Shown in pieces: positions 43,044 to 55,512 of a stretch of 64,000 nucleotides of DNA. The stretch spans positions 1,203,926-1,267,925 of the forward strand of contig JAOSJL010000001.1 in NCBI GenBank assembly GCA_027494115.1, in the 5' to 3' direction. This DNA is from Acidimicrobiia bacterium. Its GTDB lineage: Bacteria > Actinomycetota > Acidimicrobiia > IMCC26256 > JAOSJL01. The notes beneath the pieces were generated by a model. That model saw nothing but the letters and a program-made list of their open reading frames with translations. It was not told where the DNA came from and did not search any database. Every line of letters starts with the position of its first letter. Positions within the stretch are counted from its first letter, which is position 1. Made by a program: the position numbers and the translations under genes.

Positions 43044-44026
43044 ATGGAGTTGGTCACCAAGAAGCGGTTGATGCTCTTCAGCGGGCGCGGAACCCGCGAG
43101 CTGTCTGAAGAGATCGCCGAGAACCTGAAGGTCCCGCTGGGAGAGGCCGTTCTCTCCACGTTCTCCAACGGAGAGATCTACTGTCGCTACGGCGAGAGCA
43201 TCCGTGGCGCCGACGTGTTCATCATCCAGAGCCACTCCAGTCCGACCAACGACCGGATCATGGAACAGCTGATCATGATCGACGCGGCCAAGCGTGCGTC
43301 GGCCAAACGCATCACGGCGGTGTGCCCGTTCTACGGATACGCGCGCCAGGACCGCAAGGCCGAGGGTCGCGAACCCATCACCGCGCGTCTTCTCGCCGAC
43401 CTGCTCACGGCCGCGGGGGTCGACCGGGTCGTCACCCTCGACCTCCACACGGGACAGATCCAGGGCTTCTTCGACATGCCGGTCGACCACCTCACGGCGG
43501 TCCCCACGATCGCCGAGTACCTGGCCGAACGTGTCGCCGCCGACGTCACGGTCGTCTCGCCCGACGCCGGCGGCGGAAAGCTGGGCGACGTTTCGCCAAC
43601 TGTCTCGCCGAGTTCGAGGTCTCGGCGGAGCTGGCGTTCATCGACAAGCGCCGGCCCAAGGGCACACACAACGAGGTCGAGGCCACAGAGGTGGTCGGTG
43701 AGGTCGAGGGGCGCAGTTGCGTGTTGGTAGACGACATGATCGACACGGCGGGGACGATCACCGCCGCGGCGAGCCTTCTCGTGGACCGCGGTGCCCGCGA
43801 GGTCTGGGTGGCCGCGAGCCACGGGGTGCTGTCGGGACCGGCGATCGACCGGCTACGAGAGGCGCCCGTGCGCGAGATCGTCCTCACGAACTCGCTGCCG
43901 ATCCCCGACGACAAGCGCTGGGACAACCTGACGATCCTCTCGGTGGCCCCGATCCTGGCCGACGCCCTCGACGCCGTCTTCGAGGACACCTCCGTCTCCG
44001 AGATCTTCAAAGGAGACAATGTGTAG
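43044..44026 (+). CDS. prs: Ribose-phosphate pyrophosphokinase (frameshifted)
   Basis: About 327 aa after repair. It synthesises PRPP from ribose-5-phosphate and ATP for nucleotide, histidine, tryptophan and arabinose-donor synthesis. Motifs: MLFSGRGTRELSEEIAENLK, FSNGEIYCRYGESIRGADVF, PFYGYARQDRKAEGREPITA, TLDLHTGQIQGFFDMPVDHL and the PRPP loop VLVDDMIDTAGTITAAASLL. The frame breaks after SPDAGGGKLG and resumes at RRFANCLAEFEVSAELAFID; one more G in the GGG at 43583-43585 restores it. Follows glmU as in many actinobacteria and firmicutes. Confidence 0.93.
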
Positions 44027-44068
44027 ATGCGTCCCTGAAGGTCGAATAGCGCGCGCCACGGACGCATC
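44026..44068 (+). terminator. Inverted repeat immediately after prs
   Basis: GATGCGTCC (44026-44034) and GGACGCATC (44060-44068) form a perfect 9-bp stem with a 25-nt loop, starting at the last base of the prs stop codon. It may terminate or attenuate transcription before rplY. The long loop makes an intrinsic terminator uncertain. Confidence 0.45.
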
Positions 44069-44184
44069 AACCCGTCCGGCTTGGAGTCGGAGGGCCGGGG
44101 CGGTCAGAATGGGGGGCTCCGCAGCGCCCCGCCTCGGTCGCCGCCTCAGTTCCCAACGCCCCGTCTCCGTAGGACCCCCTCACC

Positions 44185-44874
44185 ATGCCCGACGTCACGC
44201 TCACCGCCGAGAAGCGCACACAACGTGGATCCCGCCCGTCGGGTCGCCTCCGCCGGGAGGGCCTCCTGCCCGCCGTCGTGTACGGCCTCGACGAGGACTC
44301 CCTCGTCGTGACGGTTCCCGCCCGCGAGCTCGGCCACATCCTCTCGGGCGACAGTGGCGCCAACACGCTGATCACGTTGGCCGTCGACGGCGAGGAGGAA
44401 CAGCTCACCCTCGCACGCCAGATCCAGCGCGATCCCGTGCGCGGCGATCTCGTGCACGTCGACTTCGTGCGCATCCGCCGTGACGTCGCCGTCGAGGCCG
44501 AGATCCCCGTCCACGTGGTGGGCGAGGCACCGGGCACCAAGGAGGGCGGCATCGTCGAGCAGCTGCTCTTCAACCTCACGATCTCGGCCAAGCCCGCCGA
44601 CATCCCCAACGAGATCGAGATCGACGTGTCCGGTCTCGAGCTGAACGACCAGCTCCGCTTCACCGACATCGCACTGCCGCCCGGAGTGACGGCCGAGTAC
44701 GAGGACGACGAACTACTGGTGCAGGTCATCATCCCCCGCGTAGTCGAGGAGCCCGAGCCCGAAGAGGGCGAGGAGATCGAGGGCGAAGAGGGCGAGGAGA
44801 TCGAGGGCGAAGAGGGCGAGGGCGAGGAGCCCACCGAGGCGTCCGACGCCGAGTCCGACGACGCCGGAGACTGA
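44185..44874 (+). CDS. rplY: Ribosomal protein bL25 (CTC form)
   Basis: A 229-aa 5S-rRNA-binding protein of the large subunit in its long, general-stress (CTC) form. The N-terminal bL25 barrel carries EKRTQRGSRPSGRLRREGLL and AVVYGLDEDSL, and the C-terminal TL5 domain has LVHVDFVRIRRDVAVEAEIP and FNLTISAKPADIPNEIEIDV. A 24-nt tandem repeat gives the acidic tail GEEIEGEEGEEIEGEEGEG. It is directly followed by pth (4-nt gap), a widely conserved pair. Confidence 0.95.
   Translation: MPDVTLTAEKRTQRGSRPSGRLRREGLLPAVVYGLDEDSLVVTVPARELGHILSGDSGANTLITLAVDGEEEQLTLARQIQRDPVRGDLVHVDFVRIRRDVAVEAEIPVHVVGEAPGTKEGGIVEQLLFNLTISAKPADIPNEIEIDVSGLELNDQLRFTDIALPPGVTAEYEDDELLVQVIIPRVVEEPEPEEGEEIEGEEGEEIEGEEGEGEEPTEASDAESDDAGD
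44761..44820 (+). repeat. 24-bp tandem repeat in the rplY acidic tail
   Basis: Unit GAAGAGGGCGAGGAGATCGA plus GGGC is present 2.5 times (44761-44784, 44785-44808, half copy to 44820), encoding EEGEEIEG repeats in frame. Copy number probably varies between strains by slippage. Confidence 0.9.
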
Positions 44875-44878
44875 CGCC

Positions 44879-45493
44879 GTGGCGCGCCGCCCTCCGGGTG
44901 GTGAGCGCACCGGAACGCCGGCCGACTACCTCGTGGTCGGCCTGGGCAACCCCGGCGCCGAGTACGCAGAGACGCGTCACAACGTCGGGGCCGAGGTCGT
45001 CGAACTCCTCGCGCAGCGCCACGACGCGCGTCTGCGCGACCGCAAGCAGCAGGCCCGTGCCGACGAGGTGCGCCTCGACGGTTCGCTCGTGGCGCTGGCG
45101 ATCCCGAACACGTACATGAACGAGTCGGGTATCGCCGTGGGCAAGCTCGTCCACCGTTACGCCACGGTCCCTGAGAACATCGTCATCGTCCAGGACGAGC
45201 TCGACCTGCCCGTGGCGACGCTGCGGCTGAAGGCGGGCGGCGGCCTGGCCGGGCACAACGGCCTTCGCTCGATCGTGTCGCACCTCGGGACCGACGAGTT
45301 TCTTCGGGTACGTATCGGCGTGGGCAAGCCCCCCGACGCACGGCAGGGGGCCGACCACGTGCTGCGTCGTTTCTCCAAGTCGGAACGCAAGGAGGTCGAC
45401 GTCACGATCGAACGCGCCGCGGACGCGGTGGAATGCATCGTGGCTGACGGCGTCGACGCGGCCATGACGCGCTTCAACGTCGATCCTCCGTGA
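44879..45493 (+). CDS. pth: Peptidyl-tRNA hydrolase
   Basis: A 204-aa enzyme releasing tRNA from prematurely dropped peptidyl-tRNA. Motifs: YLVVGLGNPGAEYAETRHNV (catalytic His about 36), AIPNTYMNESGIAV, IVIVQDELDLPVATLRLK and GGGLAGHNGLRSIVSHLG. The GTG start lies 4 nt after rplY and gives a short Arg/Pro-rich N-terminal extension. Length matches the family. Confidence 0.96.
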   Translation: MARRPPGGERTGTPADYLVVGLGNPGAEYAETRHNVGAEVVELLAQRHDARLRDRKQQARADEVRLDGSLVALAIPNTYMNESGIAVGKLVHRYATVPENIVIVQDELDLPVATLRLKAGGGLAGHNGLRSIVSHLGTDEFLRVRIGVGKPPDARQGADHVLRRFSKSERKEVDVTIERAADAVECIVADGVDAAMTRFNVDPP

Positions 45494-45509
45494 TCTCGTT
45501 GCCCCACCC

Positions 45510-48500
45510 GTGACACCACCCGTGACGCCACTCGGCTCACTCATCGACGTCCTCGCCGACAGCCCGGTGGTCGACGCCCTCATCGGCGGGCGTGCCGACG
45601 CGGTCGCCGTCCCCGAGGCGGCCCGTGCCCTGGCCGTCGCCGCGCTTCGCTCCCGCGCCGAGCGTCCCGTACTGGTGGCCACGCCCACCGTGATCGACGC
45701 GGAGCGCCTGGCGAACGACCTTTCGCAGCTTCTCGGTTCCGAAACCGTCGAGCTGTACCCGGCGTGGGAGACGCTGCCCTTCGAGCGCGTGTCGCCGTCG
45801 GTGGAGACCATGGGCCGACGCCTCCGGGTCATGTGGCGGCTCCGCACCGGTGGCCGTTCCACTCCCGGCGTCATCGTGGCGCCCGTGCGTGCGCTGGTTC
45901 AGCGCCTCGGCCCGCACGTGGAGGACATCGAGCCGGTGATCGTGCGCACCGGCGCGGAGCTCGACCGCGATCAACTGCTCGAGGGGCTGGTGTCGACGGG
46001 CTACCGCCGCGAGTACCAGGTGGAGGCCCGGGGTGAGGTGGCCGTACGCGGTTCGATCGTCGACATCTACCCGTCGACCTCCGATCACCCGATCCGCCTC
46101 GATCTCTGGGGCGACGAGGTCGACCGCCTCCAGGCGTTCTCGGTGGCCGACCAACGCGCCACGCACGACGTCGAGGGAATGGCGGTGTTCGGTGCCCGTG
46201 AGCTGCTGCCCACCCCCGAGGTGCGTGAGCGGGCGCGGAGCCTCGTCGAGACGGAGCCGTGGGGCGAGAAGCAGTGGGAACGGATCGCCGACGGGGAGGT
46301 GTTCGACGGGATGGAGTCGTGGCTGCCATGGCTCACTGCCGACGAGCACCTCCTCACCGACCTGTTCCCCGCATCGGGTGTCGTCCTGCTCGTGGAGCCG
46401 ACCCGTATGCGCGACCGTGCTCTCGAGTTGCTCGACGACGAGGCGGCCCTTGCCGACTCCCTGTCGGGCACGTGGGGTGCTCCGGGCGGCGACGGCTTCC
46501 CGCGGCTCTCGCTGCCGTTCGACCGCCTGCTCGCGCACACCGACGCCCGCGTCGTGGCGCTTCCGGCGTCGCCCGACTCTCCCTCCACTCCACATCTGCC
46601 CGCGACGTCGTTCGACCCGGTGGCCGGATCCGCCGAGACGCTCGCGCAACGGGTGCGCAGCCTCTGTGCCGACGGGAACCGCGTGGTCCTCGCCGCCGAC
46701 GGCGCAGCGTCGGCCGAGCGGCTCTCCACCGTTCTCGGCGACGACGGCGTCGAGGCTCCCGTGCTCGCCGACGCCGCAGATATCGGGCCCGGCTCGGCGG
46801 GCGTCGTTCCCGCGCCCCTCGAACACGGCGCCGTGATCCCTTCGGTGAGCGTCGTGGTGATCGCCGAGTCCGACCTCGGTGGCCGCCGTCGCCCCCGTCG
46901 ACGCTCGCGCCGCGGGCCGGGCGCAGCACCGACGGCTACGAGGGACTCGAGCCGGGTGACTTCGTCGTCCACGTGCAGCACGGGGTCGGTCGCTACGCGG
47001 GGATGACGACCCGCGACATCGGCGGTGTCGAACGCGACTACCTGCTCCTCGAATACCGCGGCGCCGACCGGCTCTACGTGCCCACCGACCAGGTCGGCAT
47101 CGTTCGGCCGTACACCGGTGGCGACAATCCGTCGCTCCAGCGTCTCGGCGGAAGCGACTGGGAGAAGTCCCGTGCCCGTGCGCGCGCGGCCGTGCAGGAC
47201 ATTGCCGAGGAGCTCGTGGCGCTCTATCGCCGTCGCGCCGTCGCCGAGGGGCACGCCTTCAGTCCCGACACGCCGTGGCAGCACGAGATGGAGGAGTCCT
47301 TCGGGTTCCAGGTCACACCCGACCAGCACCGGGCCATCGAAGAGGTCAAGGCCGACATGGAGGCCACGACACCCATGGACCGTCTCGTGTGCGGTGACGT
47401 GGGCTACGGGAAGACCGAGATCGCCGTGCGGGCCGCCTTCAAGGCCGTGCAGGACGGCAAGCAGGTGGCCCTCCTGGCGCCCACGACGTTGTTGGCGACC
47501 CAGCACGGCCAGACCTTCCGGGAGCGCTACGCCAACTACCCCGTGCGCGTGGAGGTGCTCTCGCGGTTCCTCACCGACAGGGAGGCTCGTGAGGTCCTCG
47601 TCGGTGTGGAATCGGGTGACGTCGACCTCGTCATCGGTACGCACCGGCTGCTCTCGGCCGACGTGCACTTCAAGGATCTCGGCCTGCTCATCGTCGACGA
47701 GGAGCAGCGCTTCGGGGTCCAGCACAAGGAGCGCATCAAGGCGTTGCGCGCCGACGTCGACGCGCTCACGCTCTCCGCCACGCCCATTCCGCGCACACTC
47801 GAGCTGTCGCTCACGGGGATCCGCGACCTGTCGCTCATCAACACGCCTCCCGAGGACCGCCAGCCGATCCTCACCTACGTGGGGGAGCAGGACGACGCGG
47901 CGGTGTCGGAGGCGATCCGACGTGAACTGCTACGGGAGGGCCAGGTCTTCTACGTGCACAATCGCGTGCAGTCGATCGACCACGCCGCTGAGGTCGTTCG
48001 CCACCTCGTACCCGAGGCGAGCGTCGCGGTGGCACACGGTCAGATGCCCGAGGCGGCCCTCGAACAGATCATCATGGACTTCTGGGACAAGCGCTTCGAC
48101 GTTCTCGTGTGCACCACGATCGTGGAGAGCGGCCTCGACATCCCCGGCGTCAACACGATGGTGGTCGACCGTGCCGACCGGCTCGGCCTGGCGCAGCTCT
48201 ACCAACTGCGCGGCCGGATCGGACGCCGTGGTCGGCGTGCCTACGCGTATCTTCTGCACCCACCCGACCAGCGGCTCTCCGAGGAGGCGTACGAACGTCT
48301 GAAGACGATCGGAGAGTTCACCGACCTCGGATCGGGCTTCAAGATCGCCCGGCGCGACCTCGAGATCCGCGGGGCGGGCAACATGCTCGGTGAGGAGCAG
48401 TCTGGCCACGTCGCCGCCGTCGGCTTCGACCTCTACTGCGAGATGGTCACCGAGGCCGTGGCCGAGCTCACCGGCCGCGTGAAGGAAAAGCCGCCCGAGG

Positions 48501-48919
48501 TGTCGCTCGACCTCCCCGTCGACGCCTTCCTGCCCGAGGAGTACGTGGAGCGTGACGACCTACGCGTCGAGGCCTACCGACGACTTGCCCGCGTGAGCAC
48601 GACCGACGAACTGGACGACGTCCGTTCGGAGTGGACCGACCGCTACGGCACGCCGCCGACGCCCGCCGACGCCCTCCTCGACGTGGCCGCGCTACGGGTG
48701 GCGTGTATGGAGCTCGGTGTCACCGAGGTCGCCGTGACTCGCCAGACGGTGCGCATCAGCGGTATGGCGGTCACCGAGTCGCTGAAGGCGCGGCTCGAGG
48801 CACGTCTGCGCGACGGGGTGGTCAAGGGACCCTCCGAGCTCGCGGCACGCCTGCCCGAAGGCGTTTCGGCACCTGCGGCCGTTCTCGACGTGCTGGGGCG
48901 ACTGGTACCGGCGTCGTGA
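45510..48919 (+). CDS. mfd: Transcription-repair coupling factor Mfd (frameshifted)
   Basis: About 1136 aa after repair. Mfd displaces RNA polymerase stalled at DNA damage and recruits UvrA. Order: UvrB-like N-terminal module ([40 protein letters not shown]); RNAP-interaction domain ([17 protein letters not shown]); translocase motor with Walker [21 protein letters not shown], the DEEQRFG box and the [20 protein letters not shown] and [20 protein letters not shown] motifs; C-terminal TRCF domain. The frame changes near 46910-46930 between [12 protein letters not shown] and [17 protein letters not shown] start; 45522 is an alternative. Confidence 0.94.
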
Positions 48920-48939
48920 GCGCCGGTACGCTCCTACGG

Positions 48940-50076
48940 ATGAAACCCCCTCGTGTTCTCTTGGTCGGTCTCGTCGCGCTCGCTCTCGTGGCGGTCGGCT
49001 GCGGCGATGGAAGCGCCGCTGCCGCCACCGTGAACGGCGTCGACATCCCCCGCAGCGACGTGGAGGACCAGATCTCGGCCATCCAGGGCGACGAGAGCCT
49101 CCAGGCCCTCTTCGGCCTCTCGGCCGACCAGGAAGAGAGCGCTGAGGCCCAGTTCACCGCACTCTGGCTCACGCAGCTCATCCAGTCGGAGGTGCTGATC
49201 CAGGCAGCCGAGGACAAGGGCGTCGAGATCGACGACAGCCTCACCGAGGTGGCCGAGCGCCTCGCCGCCCGCCAATTCTCCGCTCCCGACCCGGCCACCG
49301 GGCAGGCCAACCTCGCTTCCTACGACGAGTACCCCGAGGTGTTCCGGGAGGCCACGACCGGACAGATCACCGGCCTCGTGGCCCTCGTCGCCCCCGAGTC
49401 CGGCGAAGATCTCGAGTTGTCGTGTGGACGGCACGTGCTCATCAGCACGCAGCCCGACCCGACCACAGGCGAGGCGCCTGATGCCGAGGCGGCACGCGCC
49501 GAGGCCGAGGAGGTCCAGGCGGACCTGGCCGGCGGGGCGGACTTCGCCACGGTGGCGGCCGAACATTCCGACGACCCCGGCTCCGCCCAGGAGGGTGGCG
49601 ACCTCGGATGTCTTCCGAAGGGCGCGACGGTCCCCGAGTTCGACGACGTGCTCTTCACGCTTCCCGAGGGTGAGATCTCCGATGTCGTGGAGACCGAGTT
49701 CGGCTTTCACGTCATGGAGGTCACGTCGCGCGAAGCTCAGCCCTTCGCCGAGTACAGCCTCGACGAACGCGAGAACATCATCAACGCGGCGCTGAACACC
49801 CTCGACACCACCGAGTTCCAGAGCATGCTCGAAGAAGCCGAGGTCACGGTCGACCCGAGCTACGGCACCTGGGTCGTCGACGAGAGCGGGGCGCGTGTCG
49901 AGCCGCCGGAGTCGGCGACACCACAGGAGCTCCCCGCCGACCCGAACGCCACGCAGGCACCTTCCGACACCGGCCAGGTTCCGCCTGACAGCAGCCAGGT
50001 CCCGCCCGACTCCGGCCAGGCCCCGCAGGAAGCCCCGACCCAGGAACAGCCGACCACACCTCCGCCGTCGCAGTGA
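48940..50076 (+). CDS. SurA/PrsA-like peptidyl-prolyl isomerase lipoprotein
   Basis: A 378-aa exported foldase. Lipoprotein signal MKPPRVLLVGLVALALVAVG precedes Cys21. The N-terminal SurA-like helical region has ATVNGVDIPRSDVEDQISAI. The parvulin domain (about 163-265) has LSCGRHVLIST, FATVAAEHSDDPGSAQEGGD and LPEGEISDVVETEFGFHVME. A Pro/Gln-rich tail (DSSQVPPDSGQAPQEAPTQE) is probably a wall spacer. ATG 48940 is chosen as the signal-peptide start; a GTG overlapping the mfd stop is also in frame. Its stop overlaps the mazG GTG. Confidence 0.9.
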   Translation: MKPPRVLLVGLVALALVAVGCGDGSAAAATVNGVDIPRSDVEDQISAIQGDESLQALFGLSADQEESAEAQFTALWLTQLIQSEVLIQAAEDKGVEIDDSLTEVAERLAARQFSAPDPATGQANLASYDEYPEVFREATTGQITGLVALVAPESGEDLELSCGRHVLISTQPDPTTGEAPDAEAARAEAEEVQADLAGGADFATVAAEHSDDPGSAQEGGDLGCLPKGATVPEFDDVLFTLPEGEISDVVETEFGFHVMEVTSREAQPFAEYSLDERENIINAALNTLDTTEFQSMLEEAEVTVDPSYGTWVVDESGARVEPPESATPQELPADPNATQAPSDTGQVPPDSSQVPPDSGQAPQEAPTQEQPTTPPPSQ

Positions 50077-51596
50077 CCGGACGGGTCACCGTCGTCGGGC
50101 TGGGACCCGCCGGCGGCGACCTCGTGACGCCCGCGGCGCGACGCGCCCTCGCGTCCGTCGCACTGCCACTCACGAGAACCGCAACTCATCCTGCCGTCGC
50201 CGACCTGGCAGCCGAGGGCATCGTGCTTCGTGCGCTCGACGCGCACTACGAGAGCGCCACCTCCCTCGCCGCGACATACGCGGGGATCGTCGACGAGGTT
50301 CTCGATGTCGCCGAACGAGACGGCGAGGTCGTCTACTCCGTTCCGGGCAATCCGGCGGTCGCCGAGCGCACCGTGGCGCTGATCCGGGAGCGTCTCTCCG
50401 ATGACCTCGCCGAAGATCCCGAACGCCTGCGGATCGTGGCGGGCCTCTCGTTCGCCGAGCTCGCGTGGTCTCGCGCCGGCGTCGATCCCCAGAACGGAGC
50501 CCGACTCGTCGACGGCCATCGGTTCTCAACCGATGCGGCCGGGGTATCGGGTCCGATGCTCATCGCGCAGTGCGACCGCATGTCGGTGCTGTCGGAGGTC
50601 AAGCTCACGCTGCTCGAGATCCTGGAGCCGAATACCCCTGTCACCGTGCTCCAGCGGCTCGGGTCTCCCGACGAGTCGGTCAGCGATGTCGCGCTCGTCG
50701 ATCTCGACCGGGTGGTCGAGGCCGACCCCCGCACCTCGGTGTTCGTCGACACGGGGGAGCAGACGGTCGCTGCCGAGATGGCCGAGTTCGTGGCCCTGAT
50801 GGCGCGACTGCGTGGGCCGGGCGGCTGCCCGTGGGACGCCGAGCAGACGCACCGCTCCCTCGGCCGCTACGTCCTGGAGGAGGCCTACGAGGTGGTCGAG
50901 GCGGTCCAGGCCCTTCCCCCGCTGCACCCGCGGGTGAGGTCGACCCCGTCGCTTACGCCGCCCTGGCCGACGAGCTCGGTGATCTCCTGTGCCAGGTCGT
51001 CTTCCACGCCACCCTCGCCACCGAAGCCGGTGCCTTCGACATCTCCGATGTCATCGACGGAATCCACACGAAGCTCGTTCGGCGTCATCCACATGTCTTC
51101 GGCGACGTGGCGGTGGACGGGCCCGGCGACGTGTTGCGCAACTGGGAACAGATCAAGCGTGACGAACGGGGAACCGCCTCGTTGCTGGTAGGTGTCGACG
51201 CGCCACTTCCGGCACTCCTCTACACGCACAAGCTGCTCCGCAAGGCTTCGTCGGTCGGCCTCGACGTCTCTGACCCGACGGTCATGGGGCTCACGGCACG
51301 CAGAGCACTCGACGATCTCACGGAAGCGACGGATCCCGACGCGGTGTCGAACGCGTTGGGCCGACTTCTCGCCGCCGCGGTCGTATCTGCGCGTGCGAAC
51401 GGCGTCGATGCAGAGTCGTCGCTTCGGGGCTGGGCGGTCCGTTTCCGTGACCGGTTCGCCGCGATGGAAGACCTGGCGCGTGAGCGCGGCACCGACCTCA
51501 CCACGCTCGACGCTCCTGCGGTCACGGCGTTGTGGAACGATGCCGAGAGAGAGCTGTCCGATCGGGAACTGTCCGAGCGGGAGGGGAGCGCCGACC

Positions 51597-51613
<17 letters not shown>
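50073..51613 (+). CDS. mazG: Fused tetrapyrrole-methylase-like and MazG NTP pyrophosphohydrolase (frameshifted)
   Basis: About 513 aa after repair, a YabN-type fusion. Residues 1-220 are a TP-methylase domain (GRVTVVGLGPAGGDLVTPAA, VYSVPGNPAVAERTVALIRE). The MazG half follows with LRGPGGCPWDAEQTHRSLGR, YVLEEAYEVVEAVQAL and the metal motif ALADELGDLLCQVVFHATLA. MazG hydrolyses aberrant (d)NTPs. The frame shifts in CCCCC at 50916-50920, between EAVQALP and PAAPAGEVDPVAYAALADEL. GTG start overlaps the SurA-like stop; the 3' end overlaps the SDR start by 17 nt. Confidence 0.9.
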
Positions 51614-54063
<2,450 letters not shown>

Positions 54064-54076
54064 GGGCACCCGGCCG

Positions 54077-54082
54077 TACACT
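54077..54082 (+). promoter_or_regulatory. Putative -10 element of the DUF501 gene
   Basis: TACACT, then seven bases and the GTG at 54090: an exact leaderless layout inside the eno-ftsB-ppx block, implying an internal promoter. Confidence 0.5.
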
Positions 54083-54089
54083 CACGAGC

Positions 54090-54551
54090 GTGCCGACGCC
54101 GCTCACCCAAAGGGATGTCGAGGACGTGGCGACGCGTCTCGGCCGAATCCCGACCGTCGATTTCGAGGTCGTCACGAGGGACGCCGACGGTTCTCCCGCT
54201 GTGATCCGCAACGCCCCGTTCGATCACTTCGGCGCTCCGATGCCCACCCTGTACTGGCTCGTGGATCCCGTGCTGTGCAAGGCGGTCGGGCGTCTCGAGT
54301 CCACCGGTGGGGTCAGGGAGGCCGAGCGCAGCGTCGACGCCACCGCGCTGGCCGCCGCCCACGACCGCTACGCGGCCGAGCGGGACCGCGAGATCTCCGG
54401 CTCCCACGTCGGGCCACGACCCAGCGGCGGTGTCGGGGGAACGGCCCAGGGGGTGAAGTGCCTTCACGCGCACTACGCCTACCTCCTGGCGGGGGGAGAT
54501 GATCCCGTCGGCAGGTTCGTGGCCGAGCGGCTGGAGGCGGAGAGGTCATGA
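54090..54551 (+). CDS. DUF501-family protein
   Basis: A 153-aa protein matching DUF501, an actinobacterial family that sits between ftsB and ppx. Typical segments are PLTQRDVEDVATRLGRIPTV at the start, MPTLYWLVDPVLCKAVGRLE (about 51-70) and GVKCLHAHYAYLLAGGDDPV near the end, containing the conserved Cys/His pattern CLHAHYA. Function unknown; conservation beside ppx suggests a link with phosphate or (p)ppGpp metabolism only by context. Its stop overlaps the ppx ATG. Confidence 0.88.
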   Translation: MPTPLTQRDVEDVATRLGRIPTVDFEVVTRDADGSPAVIRNAPFDHFGAPMPTLYWLVDPVLCKAVGRLESTGGVREAERSVDATALAAAHDRYAAERDREISGSHVGPRPSGGVGGTAQGVKCLHAHYAYLLAGGDDPVGRFVAERLEAERS

Positions 54552-55501
54552 GCCGGAGCGCCGCTCTCTTCGCTGCGGTGGACGTCGGCACGAACTCGGT
54601 GCGCCTGATGGTCGGCACCGTGCGCGACGGTCGCGTGGAACCGCTCGAGAGGCTGATGCGCATCACGCGCCTGGGCGTGGGAGTCGATGCGACCCGAACG
54701 CTCGATCCGGCCGCGATCGAGCGGACGCTCGGTGTACTCGGGGAGTTCCGCTCCGTACTGGATCGTCACGGCGCTCCTCCGGTGCGCGCCACGGCCACGA
54801 GTGCGGCGCGGGACGCGACGAACCGTGACGATCTCTTCACGCCCGCGTCCGACCTCGGTTTCGAAATGGAGCTCCTGAGCGGCGAAGACGAGGCTGCCCT
54901 CTCGTTCCTGGGGGCCACGTCGGGGCTCGATCCCCGCGACGTACCGAGCCCCTATCTCGTCCTCGACATCGGCGGCGGGTCCACCGAGTTCGTGTACGGC
55001 ACCAGCGAGCCGGAGGCGTCGATCTCGTTGCCGATGGGTTGCGTGCGCACGACCGAGCAGTACCTCGAGTCCGACCCGCCTTCCCCTGAAGAGCTCTCGA
55101 ACGCCCTCGGCATCGTGCGTGATGAGCTCACCGATGTCGCGCGTGCGCTACCGCACGTCGAAAGGACCTGCACACTGATCGGTCTGGCGGGGACCGTCAC
55201 CACGGTCGCGGCCGTCGAGCTCGGCGTCGCGGACTACGACCGTGAGGCGATCCACCACGTCCGACTCACGCGCGACGCGGTCGAGGACGTGTTCCGAACC
55301 CTCGCCACCGAGAACGCCGAGCAACGACGCACCAATCCCGGGCTCGAAGAGGGTCGTGTCGACGTGATCGTGGGTGGAACGCTCGTGCTGGTGTCGGTGC
55401 TCCGCACGTTCGGCTTCGAGGAGATGCTCGTGTCCGAGGCCGACATCCTCGACGGCCTCGTTCTCAGCCAGGCCGTCGGACGCTCGTCGGCCGCTGGCTA
55501 G
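54548..55501 (+). CDS. Ppx/GppA-family exopolyphosphatase
   Basis: A 317-aa single-module Ppx/GppA enzyme of the ASKHA ATPase fold, hydrolysing polyphosphate and/or pppGpp. Nucleotide and phosphate loops: AAVDVGTNSVRLMVGTV (about 9-25), RATATSAARDATNRDDLF, LVLDIGGGSTEFVYG (about 138-152) and GLAGTVTTVAAVELG. It lacks the C-terminal HD module of long Ppx proteins, as do the short mycobacterial forms, one of which is mainly a polyphosphatase. The ATG overlaps DUF501; the stop TAG is part of the next gene's -10-like hexamer. Confidence 0.92.
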   Translation: MSRSAALFAAVDVGTNSVRLMVGTVRDGRVEPLERLMRITRLGVGVDATRTLDPAAIERTLGVLGEFRSVLDRHGAPPVRATATSAARDATNRDDLFTPASDLGFEMELLSGEDEAALSFLGATSGLDPRDVPSPYLVLDIGGGSTEFVYGTSEPEASISLPMGCVRTTEQYLESDPPSPEELSNALGIVRDELTDVARALPHVERTCTLIGLAGTVTTVAAVELGVADYDREAIHHVRLTRDAVEDVFRTLATENAEQRRTNPGLEEGRVDVIVGGTLVLVSVLRTFGFEEMLVSEADILDGLVLSQAVGRSSAAG

Positions 55502-55504
55502 CAT
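55499..55504 (+). promoter_or_regulatory. Putative -10 element of the class V aminotransferase gene
   Basis: TAGCAT, eight bases before the GTG at 55513, overlapping the ppx stop codon. Compatible with leaderless transcription of the downstream gene. Confidence 0.4.
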
Positions 55505-55512
55505 CGGCCACC

